A stretch of 9,416 bases of DNA from Pseudomonadaceae bacterium UBA836 (GTDB lineage: Bacteria; Pseudomonadota; Gammaproteobacteria; Pseudomonadales; Pseudomonadaceae). Shown in pieces: positions 1 through 8,181 of the stretch (position 1 is its first letter; each line of letters opens with the position of its first letter). Made by a program: the position numbers and the translations under genes. The DNA is taken from NCBI GenBank assembly GCA_002296055.1, contig DBHE01000154.1, positions 1 through 9,416 on the forward strand, written 5' to 3'. Under the pieces are notes generated by a model, which saw only the letters and a program-made list of their open reading frames with translations, made no database searches and had not been told where the DNA came from.

Positions 1-1
1 C

Positions 2-52
2 CTGGTAGCCGACCTGTTCGAGGCTATCCCTGAGTTGGAAGGTAAGCTCTAA
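2..52 (+). CDS. C-terminal end of an unidentified protein (5' truncated by window)
   Basis: Reading from base 2 gives 16 codons, ending in ...AIPELEGKL and a TAA stop at 50-52. The other two plus-strand frames are closed within the first 35 bases. A strong intrinsic terminator about 50 bases downstream fits a plus-strand gene ending here. The stop codon lies inside a hairpin (45-69). The fragment is too short to assign a family, and nothing is claimed about its function. Confidence 0.5.
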   Translation: MVADLFEAIPELEGKL

Positions 53-69
53 GCCAAAGGCTAAGAGCT
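45..69 (+). repeat. Imperfect hairpin over the stop codon of the upstream gene
   Basis: Bases 45-55 (AGCTCTAAGCC) pair with 59-69 (GGCTAAGAGCT). This gives 10 pairs, one A/A mismatch and an AAA loop. The TAA stop at 50-52 sits in the left arm. No T-run follows, so it is not an intrinsic terminator by itself. It may protect the 3' end or belong to the repeat cluster beside it. Confidence 0.6.
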
Positions 70-70
70 A

Positions 71-99
71 GCGGCAAGCTTCAAGCCGCAAGCTGCAAG
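71..99. repeat. Heptamer repeat array, left arm of a mirror pair
   Basis: On the minus strand this reads as successive GCTTGxx-type heptamers (CTTGCAG, CTTGCGG, CTTGAAG, CTTGCCG). A near-identical copy in the opposite orientation lies at 200-227. Aligned, the two arms differ by two substitutions, a one-base gap and the end base. The unit resembles intergenic repeats I associate with Pseudomonas, but I cannot confirm this without a genome search. Confidence 0.65.
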
Positions 100-135
100 A
101 AAACCCCGGACTCGCGAGAGCCGGGGTTTTTCTTT
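100..135 (+). terminator. Strong bidirectional Rho-independent terminator
   Basis: Bases 100-109 (AAAACCCCGG) pair perfectly with 121-130 (CCGGGGTTTT). A smaller CTC/GAG pairing lies in the loop. On the plus strand the stem runs into TTTTTCTTT (127-135), which suits the truncated gene ending at 52. On the minus strand the same stem ends in TTTT (complement of 100-103), so it can also stop transcription coming from lpxH, whose stop codon lies about 110 bases away. Confidence 0.88.
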
Positions 136-199
136 GCTTAGCCACAAGCGGTAAGAGAGCCACGGCCTGGCACGCGCTGGGGTGTTGCTTTGGATTTTG

Positions 200-227
200 C
201 TTGAAGCTTGCGGCTTGCAGCTGCCGG
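200..227. repeat. Heptamer repeat array, right arm of the mirror pair
   Basis: The sequence reads CTTGAAG, CTTGCGG, CTTGCAG, then CTGCCGG. It is an inverted near-copy of 71-99, with the terminator between the two arms. A minus-strand transcript leaving lpxH would carry both arms and could fold them into a stem of about 28 bp, enclosing the terminator hairpin in its loop. Confidence 0.65.
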
Positions 228-239
228 CCTACGGCCGGC
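223..239. repeat. GC palindrome abutting the lpxH stop codon
   Basis: GCCGGCC (223-229) and GGCCGGC (233-239) form a perfect 7-bp stem with a TAC loop. It ends one base from the lpxH stop codon at 241-243. No T-run follows in either direction, so it is more likely a 3'-end stabilising hairpin or part of the repeat cluster than a terminator. Confidence 0.6.
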
Positions 240-240
240 C

Positions 241-963
241 CTACAGCTCGAAGGCTTCGAGGCGCTTGCCGTTTTCGTCGACCTCAAGCGCCCAGCCGGC
301 TTGGTCCCAGTCTCCCAGGACAATGCGCTCGGCGGGAGCGCCGTCGATCATCAGGTCGTGGATGGCGGGGCGGTGGGTGTGGCCGTGGATAAGGGTTTTT
401 ACGCCTTTCTCACGCATGATGTGGGCAACCGCGCCCAGGTTGACGTCGGTAATGTCGGCGGCTTTCATGCGGGTGCGGCTCTGGCTTTCGTCGCGCAGCT
501 TGCGGCCCAGTTTGTAGCGGGTGCGTTTGGGCAGGTTGCGCAGCAGCAGGCGGCTGGCGGGGTTGCGTAGCCAGCGACGCATGCGCATGTAGTCAAGGTC
601 GTCGGTGCAGAGGCTGTCGCCGTGCATCAGCAGCACCGGTTCGCCGTTGAGTTTGACCACCGTGGGGTCGTTCAGCAGCGTGCAGCCGGCGGCGCGGCAA
701 AAGCGTCGGCCGAGCAGAAAGTCCCGATTACCGTGCATCAGGTAGACGCGGGTACCTTGAGAACTCAGGTGGGCGAGGGCGCCAACAACCTCGCGCCCCA
801 GATCGTCGATGGTGTCATCGCCAAGCCACACCTCGAAAAAGTCGCCGAGGATATACAGTTCGTCAAAGTCAGGGGCGCGGGTTTGCAGCAGACGCAAAAA
901 CGCCCGGGTGATATCCGGGCGTTTGGCTTCCAGATGCAGATCCGAGATAAACAGATAGCGCAT
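241..963 (-). CDS. lpxH: UDP-2,3-diacylglucosamine diphosphatase LpxH
   Basis: LpxH hydrolyses UDP-2,3-diacylglucosamine to lipid X (2,3-diacylglucosamine 1-phosphate) and UMP. This is the fourth step of lipid A synthesis, carried out at the inner face of the inner membrane. The 240-residue product is of normal family length. It shows the calcineurin-like phosphoesterase metal ligands in order: D8 and H10 (SDLHL), D41 in GDFFEVW, N79-R80-D81 in HGNRD, H114 in MHGDS, and H195/H197 in HGHTH. These match the LpxH di-manganese site as I recall it. The TAG stop is at 241-243. No Shine-Dalgarno sequence precedes the ATG, but the ppiB stop codon is only 13 bases upstream, so translation probably depends on coupling to ppiB. 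The metal ligands and the lpxH-ppiB order make the identification firm. Confidence 0.96.
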   Translation of the reverse strand: MRYLFISDLHLEAKRPDITRAFLRLLQTRAPDFDELYILGDFFEVWLGDDTIDDLGREVVGALAHLSSQGTRVYLMHGNRDFLLGRRFCRAAGCTLLNDPTVVKLNGEPVLLMHGDSLCTDDLDYMRMRRWLRNPASRLLLRNLPKRTRYKLGRKLRDESQSRTRMKAADITDVNLGAVAHIMREKGVKTLIHGHTHRPAIHDLMIDGAPAERIVLGDWDQAGWALEVDENGKRLEAFEL

Positions 964-976
964 CGGGATAACGGGC

Positions 977-1471
977 TCAGTCGACCAGTTCGGCGCGCTC
1001 GATGATCACGTCCTCGGCCGGCACGTCCTGATGGCCGGAGCGGGAGGTAGTGCGCACGCCCTTGATCTTCTCGACCACGTCCATGCCATCAGTCACTTGA
1101 CCGAACACAGCATAACCCCAGCCGTGCATGGTGGGGGCAGAGAAGTTCAGGAAGTCGTTGTCAGCTACGTTGATAAAGAACTGCGCGCTGGCAGAGTGCG
1201 GATCAGGTGTACGGGCCATGGCGACGGTGCCGACCTTGTTGCTGACGCCGTTGTCGGCTTCGTTCTTGATCGGGTCGCGGGTGTCTTTCTGCTGCATGCC
1301 GGGAGCAAAGCCGCCGCCCTGAATCATGAAATTGCTGATAACGCGGTGGAAAATGGTGCCGTCGTAGTGGCCGTCACGCACATACTGCTTGAAGTTCTCG
1401 ACGGTCACCGGGGCCTTGTCGGCAAAGAGTTCCAGGGTGATGACGCCGTAGTTGGTATGCAGTTTGACCAT
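977..1471 (-). CDS. ppiB: Peptidyl-prolyl cis-trans isomerase B (cytoplasmic cyclophilin)
   Basis: This protein catalyses cis-trans isomerisation of X-Pro bonds and assists folding in the cytoplasm. The chosen start (MVKLHTNYG...) gives 164 residues, the same length as I recall for E. coli PpiB, with no signal peptide. That absence separates it from periplasmic PpiA. Cyclophilin hallmarks are present: FHRVI with the catalytic arginine, MIQGGGF, the SAQFFIN strand, and [11 protein letters not shown] near the C-terminus. The start is supported by a Shine-Dalgarno GAGGA on the minus strand (complement of 1479-1483), seven bases before the ATG. The frame stays open up to 1528, but the extra 19 residues look unlike the family and have no better ribosome site. 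It is the first gene of a two-gene operon with lpxH. Confidence 0.95.
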   Translation of the reverse strand: MVKLHTNYGVITLELFADKAPVTVENFKQYVRDGHYDGTIFHRVISNFMIQGGGFAPGMQQKDTRDPIKNEADNGVSNKVGTVAMARTPDPHSASAQFFINVADNDFLNFSAPTMHGWGYAVFGQVTDGMDVVEKIKGVRTTSRSGHQDVPAEDVIIERAELVD

Positions 1472-1527
1472 GGGGTAATCCTCAGACAGTCGGGCAATTA
1501 GGGTGAGATGCCAGCTGCATTGCTGCA

Positions 1528-1556
1528 TTCAGGCACCTGCAAGTTTCGGGTATGAT
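1528..1556 (+). promoter_or_regulatory. Probable sigma-70 promoter of the glnS operon
   Basis: TATGAT (1551-1556) matches the -10 consensus at five of six positions. TTCAGG (1528-1533) is a weak -35, at a 17-base spacing. Transcription would start near 1562-1564, leaving a leader of about 105 bases before glnS. The call rests mainly on the -10 element and its position in the divergent ppiB/glnS gap. Confidence 0.5.
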
Positions 1557-1565
1557 ACGGGTTTT

Positions 1566-1616
1566 GGCCATGATGGCCTAGGGATGCGCCGACTATTGCA
1601 ATGGCGGCGCTGTCCC
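1566..1616 (+). other. Two hairpins in the glnS 5' leader
   Basis: GGCCAT (1566-1571) and ATGGCC (1573-1578) are inverted repeats around one base. Immediately after, GCGCCG (1586-1591) pairs with CGGCGC (1605-1610), with an outer GGGA (1581-1584)/TCCC (1613-1616) extension. A smaller TGATG/CATCA pair lies at 1627-1643. No T-run follows the large stem, so it is not an obvious attenuator terminator. No known riboswitch is recognised. Confidence 0.5.
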
Positions 1617-1666
1617 GAGTGATCCCTGATGCGAAAAACATCACCTGAGCGAGTTTTGCCGACCTT

Positions 1667-3333
<1,667 letters not shown>

Positions 3334-3334
<1 letters not shown>

Positions 3335-4719
3335 TGGCGCTCGCACTTTACAACACCCTGAGCAAGACCAAGGAAACCTTTAAGCCGCTGGTTGGCAATC
3401 AGGTACGGATGTATGTCTGCGGCATGACGGTCTATGACTTCTGCCACATTGGCCACGCGCGGGTGATGGTTGCGTTCGACGTGGTGGCGCGCTGGTTCCG
3501 CCATCGCGGCTATGACCTGACCTACGTGCGCAATATCACCGACATTGACGACAAGATCATCAAGCGCGCCAACGAAAATGGTGAAAGCTTCGAGCAGCTG
3601 ACCGAACGCATGATCGCGGCGATGCACGAAGACGAGGCGCGCCTGAACGTGCTGCGTCCTGATCAGGAGCCGCGTGCCAGTCAGCATATCGAGGGTATGT
3701 TCTCGATGATTCAGACGCTGATCGACAAAGGCTATGCCTACGCGCCGGGTAACGGCGACGTGTATTACCGTGTCGGCAAATTCGAAGGCTACGGCAAGCT
3801 ATCCCGTCGCAAGATCGAAGATCTGAAAATCGGCGCGCGCATCGAGGTGGACGAAGCCAAGCAGGACCCGCTGGATTTTGTGCTGTGGAAAGCCGCCAAG
3901 CCGGGTGAGCCGAGCTGGACGTCGCCCTGGGGTGAAGGTCGCCCTGGCTGGCATATCGAGTGCTCGGTTATGTCCACCTGCTGCCTGGGTAACACCTTCG
4001 ATATCCATGGCGGTGGCCCGGATCTGGTATTCCCGCACCACGAGAACGAGATCGCCCAGAGCGAAGCAGCCACCGGCGAGCAGTACGCTGCAGCCTGGAT
4101 GCACGCCGGTGCGGTGCGCGTTGATGGCGAGAAAATGTCCAAGAGTCTGGGCAACTTTTTCACCATTCGTGAGGTGTTGGAAAAGTACCATCCGGAAGTG
4201 GTGCGCTACCTGCTGGTCTCCAGCCACTACCGCAGCGCCATCAACTACTCCGAAGACAACCTCAAGGAAGCCAAGGGTGCGCTGGAGCGCTTCTATATTG
4301 CGCTAAAGGGCTTGCCTGATGCAGCGCCGGCTGGCGGCGAGGCCTTTGCTGAGCGCTTTGCTGCGGCCATGGATGATGACTTCAATAGCCCAGAGGCGTG
4401 CGCCGTACTGTTTGAAATGGTGCGTGAAGTGAATCGCCTGAAAGAGTCCGACCTTGCTGCAGCGGCTGGCCTGGCGGCGCATCTGCGCCAGCTCGCCGAG
4501 GTGTTGGGCGTATTGCAGCTGGATGCGGACGCCTTCTTGCAGGCAGGTGCTGCCGGTAAGGTCGACGCTGCAGAGGTGGAAGCGTTGATCGCAGCACGAT
4601 TGCAGGCCCGTGCCGATAAGAATTGGGCCGAATCCGACCGTATTCGCGATCAGCTGACCGCCATGGGTGTGGTGCTGGAAGACGGCAAGGGCGGCACGAC
4701 CTGGCGGTTGGCGGAATAA
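3334..4719 (+). CDS. cysS: Cysteinyl-tRNA synthetase
   Basis: Class I synthetase that attaches cysteine to tRNA-Cys in the cytoplasm; the 461 residues match E. coli CysRS. HIGH is at 38-41, just after the zinc ligand C29 in YVCGMTVYD. The remaining zinc ligands of the family are seen as C210 (WHIEC), H235 and E239 ([10 protein letters not shown]). KMSKS is at 267-271. An alanine-rich helical C-terminal part fits the DALR and anticodon-binding region. The zinc site explains cysteine selection without an editing domain (established for the family). The ATG overlaps the glnS TGA, and the TAA stop overlaps the ATG of the downstream SDR gene, so three genes appear to be made from one transcript with coupled translation. 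Confidence 0.98.
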
Positions 4720-5504
4720 TGCCGCATAACATGACCGACCTCCGGGGCCGCGTGGCCCTGGTGACCGGTGCCGGTAGTGCCGATGGTATCGGCTTCGCCA
4801 TCGCGAAGATGTTCCACGCAGTGGGCGCTACCGTGGTCTTGACGTCAACCACCAATCGCATTTTTCAGCGCCAGAACGAGCTGGACCCGGAGCGCAGTCG
4901 GAGTCTCGCTGTGGTCGCGGATCTGACTCACCCCGAGCAGGCTGCCCAGCTTGTTGAGCAGATCATGGGGCAGTTTGGGCGTATCGATATTCTGGTCAAC
5001 AACGCCGGTATGTCCCAGTCAGGCATTGAAGAGCCGATTGGTGATTTGTTTCACCGTATGGCCTTTGATCACTGGCAGCGCGAAATCGACTTGAACCTCA
5101 ATACCTGTGTGCATGTGAGTCAGCCGGTGCTGCAGCATATGCTGGCGGCAGGTTTTGGCCGGGTGATCAACATCGCCTCGGTCACCGGGCCGTTGGTGAC
5201 CTTCCCGGGCACCGCAGGCTACAGCGCCGCCAAGTCGGCCATGGTCGGTTTGACGCGCTCCATCGCCCATGAGGTGGCGGGGCAGGGTATTACGGTCAAC
5301 GCCATCGCGCCGGGTTGGATTCACACCCCCTCCAGTTTGCCTGCTGAGCTGGAAGCCGGGCGACACACGCCGGTTGGCCGCCCTGGTCGGCCGGATGAAG
5401 TAGCACGGGTTGCGTTGTTTTTAGCTAGCGAAGGCTGCAGCTACATGACGGGGCAGATGCTGGTGGTGGACGGCGGTAATTCGTTGCAGGAAATCAAAGG
5501 TTAG
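4719..5504 (+). CDS. Short-chain dehydrogenase/reductase (FabG-like SDR), substrate unknown
   Basis: Classical SDR oxidoreductase of 261 residues, using NAD(P)H for reduction of a carbonyl or the reverse. The Rossmann glycine motif is TGAGSADGIG (16-25), two residues longer than the usual TGxxxGxG. It is followed by NNAG at 94-97, the catalytic triad S154-Y168-K172 (NIAS, YSAAK), PG at 198-199, and a C-terminal MLVVDGG typical of FabG-like members. TSTTNR after the second strand lacks the acidic residue of NAD-specific enzymes, which hints at NADP(H); this is inference. The start at 4719 overlaps the cysS TAA and has GGCGGA about five bases upstream. ATG 4731 is an alternative start, and upstream in-frame starts would lie inside cysS. 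True fatty-acid FabG normally sits in a fab cluster, so a housekeeping FabG role is unlikely. The substrate cannot be read from sequence. Confidence 0.9.
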   Translation: MPHNMTDLRGRVALVTGAGSADGIGFAIAKMFHAVGATVVLTSTTNRIFQRQNELDPERSRSLAVVADLTHPEQAAQLVEQIMGQFGRIDILVNNAGMSQSGIEEPIGDLFHRMAFDHWQREIDLNLNTCVHVSQPVLQHMLAAGFGRVINIASVTGPLVTFPGTAGYSAAKSAMVGLTRSIAHEVAGQGITVNAIAPGWIHTPSSLPAELEAGRHTPVGRPGRPDEVARVALFLASEGCSYMTGQMLVVDGGNSLQEIKG

Positions 5505-5527
5505 CCCGCTGCAGCGCAGCGGGCTAA
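5501..5527. terminator. Perfect 12-bp hairpin between convergent genes, probable shared terminator
   Basis: TTAGCCCGCTGC (5501-5512) pairs with GCAGCGGGCTAA (5516-5527) around an AGC loop. The left arm contains the TAG stop of the SDR gene. It lies between two convergent genes, so transcripts from both sides cross it. The plus side lacks a T-run; the minus side leads into CCTTTGATTT, moderately U-rich. It is probably a transcript-end structure, but not a textbook Rho-independent terminator. Confidence 0.6.
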
Positions 5528-5544
5528 CACGGTTACCACGTTGA

Positions 5545-6957
5545 TCAATACCAGATATCGGAGTTGATCTTGTCTTTCAGTTCAGGGTAATCGTCGGCGC
5601 GGAAGACGGGTTCCACCCCGGTTTTACGCTGGGCCAGATAGTCTTTGGTCAGCTTGGCTACGGTGCCTGACAGCAACAGGATGCCGATAAGGTTGATAGT
5701 GGCCATCAGCCCCATCGAGGCATCAGCAGCGTTGAAGACGGTGCCAACCGCCTGATACGCCCCCCAGACCACCATTGCCAATGCCGCGCAGCGCAGGCAC
5801 AGCATGCCAACTTTGCCGCCCAGGCCGAGAAAGATCATGGCGTTTTCGGCGTAGGAATAGTTGGCCACAATGGATGTAAAGGCAAAAAACAGGATGGCGA
5901 AGGCGATGAAGTAGCGTCCGGCGTCGCCGATATGCGCCTCCATAGCCAATTGTGTCAGCTGGGTGCCAGTCACGCCGTTGCCCGGCTCCAGTACGCCCGA
6001 GAGCAGAATCATCACCGCGGTAGCGGTGCAGATTACCAGGGTGTCAATAAATACCCCGGTGGCCTGCACAAAGCCCTGGGATGACGGGTGGTGTGGGTTG
6101 GGTGTGGCGGTTGCCGCGACGTTGGGCGCCGAGCCCATGCCAGCCTCGTTGGAAAATAGGCCCCGCTTTATGCCATTGAGCATGGCTGCCGTCACCGAGC
6201 CGGCGACACCGCCTGCGGCTTCCTCAAGACCAAAAGCACTCCTGACGATGGTTGCCAGTACGCCAGGCACCTCGCTGTAGTTCATGGCCAGTACTACCAG
6301 GGCCATCAATACATAGGCGGCCGCCATAAAGGGCACGACAAACTCGGCGAAGCGCGCAATGGAGCGCAGGCCGCCGAAGATGACGATGCCGGCAAGTACC
6401 GCCAGGGCAACGCCAACCATCAGCTTGTTGAAACCGAATGCGCCTTCCATGGCGTCGGCGATCGAGTTGGCCTGTACCGCGTTGAAAACCAGGCCAAAGG
6501 AAATGATCAGGCAGACCGAGAAAATGCTGCCGGCCCAGGGAGCCTTCAGGCCCTTGGACAGATAGAACGCCGGCCCGCCGCGGTACTGGCCGGCGCCGTC
6601 GCGCACCTTATACAGCTGAGCGAGGGTGCTTTCAGCATAGGCTGTTGCCATGCCGACCAGCGCTACCATCCACATCCAGAAAATCGCACCGGCGCCGCCC
6701 AGGTAGAGCGCTACCGCCACACCTGCGAGGTTACCCGTGCCGACCCGGGACGCCAGGCTGGTACATAAAGCCTGGAAGGGCGAAATGCCGGACTTGTCGC
6801 TTTGGCGTGCCCCCATAACCGAGCGAATCATTTCGCCAAAGTGCAAAAACTGTAGAGCGCCGAGGCGGATGGTAAAGAAGATACCAACCGCCAGCAGGCC
6901 GTAGATCAGCACATAACCCCAGAAAATTGTGTTTAAAGCGTCTATCACCGCATTCAT
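5545..6957 (-). CDS. Sodium:alanine/glycine symporter, AGCS family
   Basis: Inner-membrane secondary transporter that imports alanine and/or glycine with sodium (or protons). It has 470 residues, close to other members such as E. coli YaaJ, with about 10-11 hydrophobic segments. Family signatures are clear: GTGNLAGVA at 73-81, AYAESTLAQLYK at 106-117, GGPAFYL at 127-133, and FSNEAGMGSAPN at 268-279. The soluble tail (about 440-470) ends in NSDIWY. The ATG at 6957 is preferred, since GGGGGAC on the minus strand lies only a few bases upstream. A TTG at 6969 in the same frame would add four residues but would overlap this ribosome site. It is convergent with the SDR gene (40 bases apart) and divergent from the gene at 7155. 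Which amino acid it prefers cannot be told from sequence. Confidence 0.93.
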   Translation of the reverse strand: MNAVIDALNTIFWGYVLIYGLLAVGIFFTIRLGALQFLHFGEMIRSVMGARQSDKSGISPFQALCTSLASRVGTGNLAGVAVALYLGGAGAIFWMWMVALVGMATAYAESTLAQLYKVRDGAGQYRGGPAFYLSKGLKAPWAGSIFSVCLIISFGLVFNAVQANSIADAMEGAFGFNKLMVGVALAVLAGIVIFGGLRSIARFAEFVVPFMAAAYVLMALVVLAMNYSEVPGVLATIVRSAFGLEEAAGGVAGSVTAAMLNGIKRGLFSNEAGMGSAPNVAATATPNPHHPSSQGFVQATGVFIDTLVICTATAVMILLSGVLEPGNGVTGTQLTQLAMEAHIGDAGRYFIAFAILFFAFTSIVANYSYAENAMIFLGLGGKVGMLCLRCAALAMVVWGAYQAVGTVFNAADASMGLMATINLIGILLLSGTVAKLTKDYLAQRKTGVEPVFRADDYPELKDKINSDIWY

Positions 6958-7036
6958 GGCGTCCCCCAAGGATCAATGTCACAACGTTGAAACAGATTGT
7001 TACCACTCACTGTAGCGGCCCTGCGCTGAGCCGCCA

Positions 7037-7067
7037 GTAATGCCAATCTGAGAATGGGTATTGTCAA
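7037..7067 (-). promoter_or_regulatory. Possible promoter of the amino-acid symporter gene
   Basis: On the minus strand a perfect -35 TTGACA (complement of 7062-7067) is followed, after a long 19-base spacer, by CATTAC (complement of 7037-7042), a three-of-six match to the -10. It lies about 80 bases upstream of the symporter start. The -35 overlaps a plus-strand -35-like TTGTCA. Confidence 0.35.
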
Positions 7068-7089
7068 ATTAAAGAAAAGGGCAGAGGAT
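7061..7089 (+). promoter_or_regulatory. Possible promoter of the predicted metal-dependent hydrolase gene
   Basis: TTGTCA (7061-7066) is a good -35. GAGGAT (7084-7089), at 17 bases, is a weak -10 with three matches. The -35 occupies nearly the same bases as the -35 of the opposite-strand symporter promoter, so the two could not be bound by polymerase together. Confidence 0.3.
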
Positions 7090-7154
7090 AGGTTGGTCAC
7101 AGCGATGCACGATGCAACACCGATAACAACAGCGCACAGCAAACGAGGTGAGTC

Positions 7155-7994
7155 ATGACTGCAGTAACGCCCCCGGCACTGAGTATTCAGCCACGTCGTA
7201 TCGACTTTGATCTGCCCGATCCGTTGCCTCGCCACTGGCACGGCGGTGATCCATTCAAAACCCATTTCTTTAACGCCATGTCGCTGCTGTTTCCCGATGG
7301 CGAGCGTTTTTTCATCGACTCTGTCAGGTATTTTCGTGACCAGGTCAGCGATCCCGAGCAGCAGGCGTTGATTCGGGGGTTTATCGGGCAGGAAGGGCAC
7401 CACAGTCGGGAGCACATCGAATACAACAACCGCCTGCAGGCTCTTGGCTATGATGTGGAAGCGCTGACTAAACCGGTGCGGCGACGCATCGCCTACGCAA
7501 ACAAGCACCTGTCGCCTCAGCGGCGGCTCGCCGGTACGGTGGCGATGGAGCATTTCACCGCCATCATGGCAGACGCTGTCTTGCGCGAGCTGCGGTGGTT
7601 TGAGGGTGCTAGTGACTCCATGCGACGCATCTGGCGCTGGCATGCGCTGGAGGAGACTGAGCACAAGGCGGTCGCTTTTGACCTTTATATGCAGGTATGT
7701 GGCGACCGCAAGCTACTGCGCCAGGCCATGCGTTATTCGACCTGGTTTTTCTTGCGCGATGTCACTCGCGGTATGTGGCACATGCTGCGTAAGGACGGTC
7801 GCTTGATGGACATGCGCCTGTGGTATCAGGGCATGCGCTGGCTGTGGGGGCGGGGCGGGTTTTTCTCCAGCCTGATGGTGGCCTACCGGGACTTCTACCG
7901 CGAGGATTTTCACCCTTGGCAGCACGACAACGAAAAACTGATGCGTGAATGTCAGCGCGAGTTTGATGCGGCAAACACCCTTGTACCGCGTTGA
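7155..7994 (+). CDS. Predicted metal-dependent hydrolase family protein (COG3687/PF10118 type), ferritin-like di-metal pattern
   Basis: A 279-residue soluble, mostly helical protein with no signal peptide. It resembles the family labelled 'predicted metal-dependent hydrolase', whose reaction is not established. Conserved-looking motifs are HWHGGDPFKTHFFNA (27-41), GQEGHHSREH (78-87), MEHF (131-134) and ALEETEHKA (164-172). The carboxylate and histidine spacing E50, E80-x-x-H83, E132, E167-x-x-H170 is what a four-helix ferritin-like di-iron site would show, which argues against a simple hydrolase. The start has a strong Shine-Dalgarno GAGGTGA (7145-7151), three bases before the ATG. It appears to be a single-gene unit: the neighbours are a divergent transporter gene and pntAA 187 bases downstream. 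The family match is from memory of its motifs; the metal and substrate are unknown. Confidence 0.8.
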   Translation: MTAVTPPALSIQPRRIDFDLPDPLPRHWHGGDPFKTHFFNAMSLLFPDGERFFIDSVRYFRDQVSDPEQQALIRGFIGQEGHHSREHIEYNNRLQALGYDVEALTKPVRRRIAYANKHLSPQRRLAGTVAMEHFTAIMADAVLRELRWFEGASDSMRRIWRWHALEETEHKAVAFDLYMQVCGDRKLLRQAMRYSTWFFLRDVTRGMWHMLRKDGRLMDMRLWYQGMRWLWGRGGFFSSLMVAYRDFYREDFHPWQHDNEKLMRECQREFDAANTLVPR

Positions 7995-8181
7995 GTCATT
8001 GCCCGTTTCCTCTGGCGCTCAGGCCGGCAGTAGAGGCATTGCGCTGCATGCATGAGCGTCGGTGGAGGGCATCTGGGGTTGGTTAATACTGCCCTAACAA
8101 AATCCTGAATCGTCTCGTTACGAGGCGACGGCGGCTGGCCTGTCGTGTATCCTTGCGCGCAATCTCTTGTGAGGAGTCACC
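7995..8181 (+). other. Intergenic region upstream of pntAA
   Basis: No gene is seen here. A weak hairpin is possible at 8111-8130 (CTCG 8114-8117 with CGAG 8121-8124, outer CGT/ACG). TATCCT (8148-8153) could be a -10, but no good -35 lies at the right distance. No convincing terminator for the preceding gene was found. The pntAA ribosome site GAGGAG (8171-8176) ends the region, five bases before the ATG. Confidence 0.4.

Noticed and set aside
53..240. Small genes in the gap between the first terminator and lpxH
   Set aside because: The open frames here are composed of repeat and hairpin sequence or run into lpxH in other frames; none has a ribosome site or a recognisable product.
1472..1528. 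N-terminal extension of PpiB from a start at 1528
   Set aside because: The extra 19 residues are unlike cyclophilins, and the internal start at 1471 has a good GAGGA site and gives the normal 164-residue length.
1584..1622. Possible 12-residue leader peptide (ATG at 1584, TGA at 1620-1622) in the glnS leader, overlapping the large hairpin
   Set aside because: It has only one glutamine codon, no clear Shine-Dalgarno sequence and no attenuator T-run after the hairpin, so a classical attenuation leader is not supported.
4623..4718. Earlier in-frame start for the SDR protein inside cysS
   Set aside because: It would overlap cysS by about 96 bases and add residues before a normal SDR N-terminus. 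The ATG at 4719 overlaps the cysS stop by one base and has a purine-rich site upstream.
6958..6969. TTG start four codons upstream for the AGCS symporter
   Set aside because: It overlaps the G-rich ribosome site that serves the ATG at 6957; it remains possible but is less likely.
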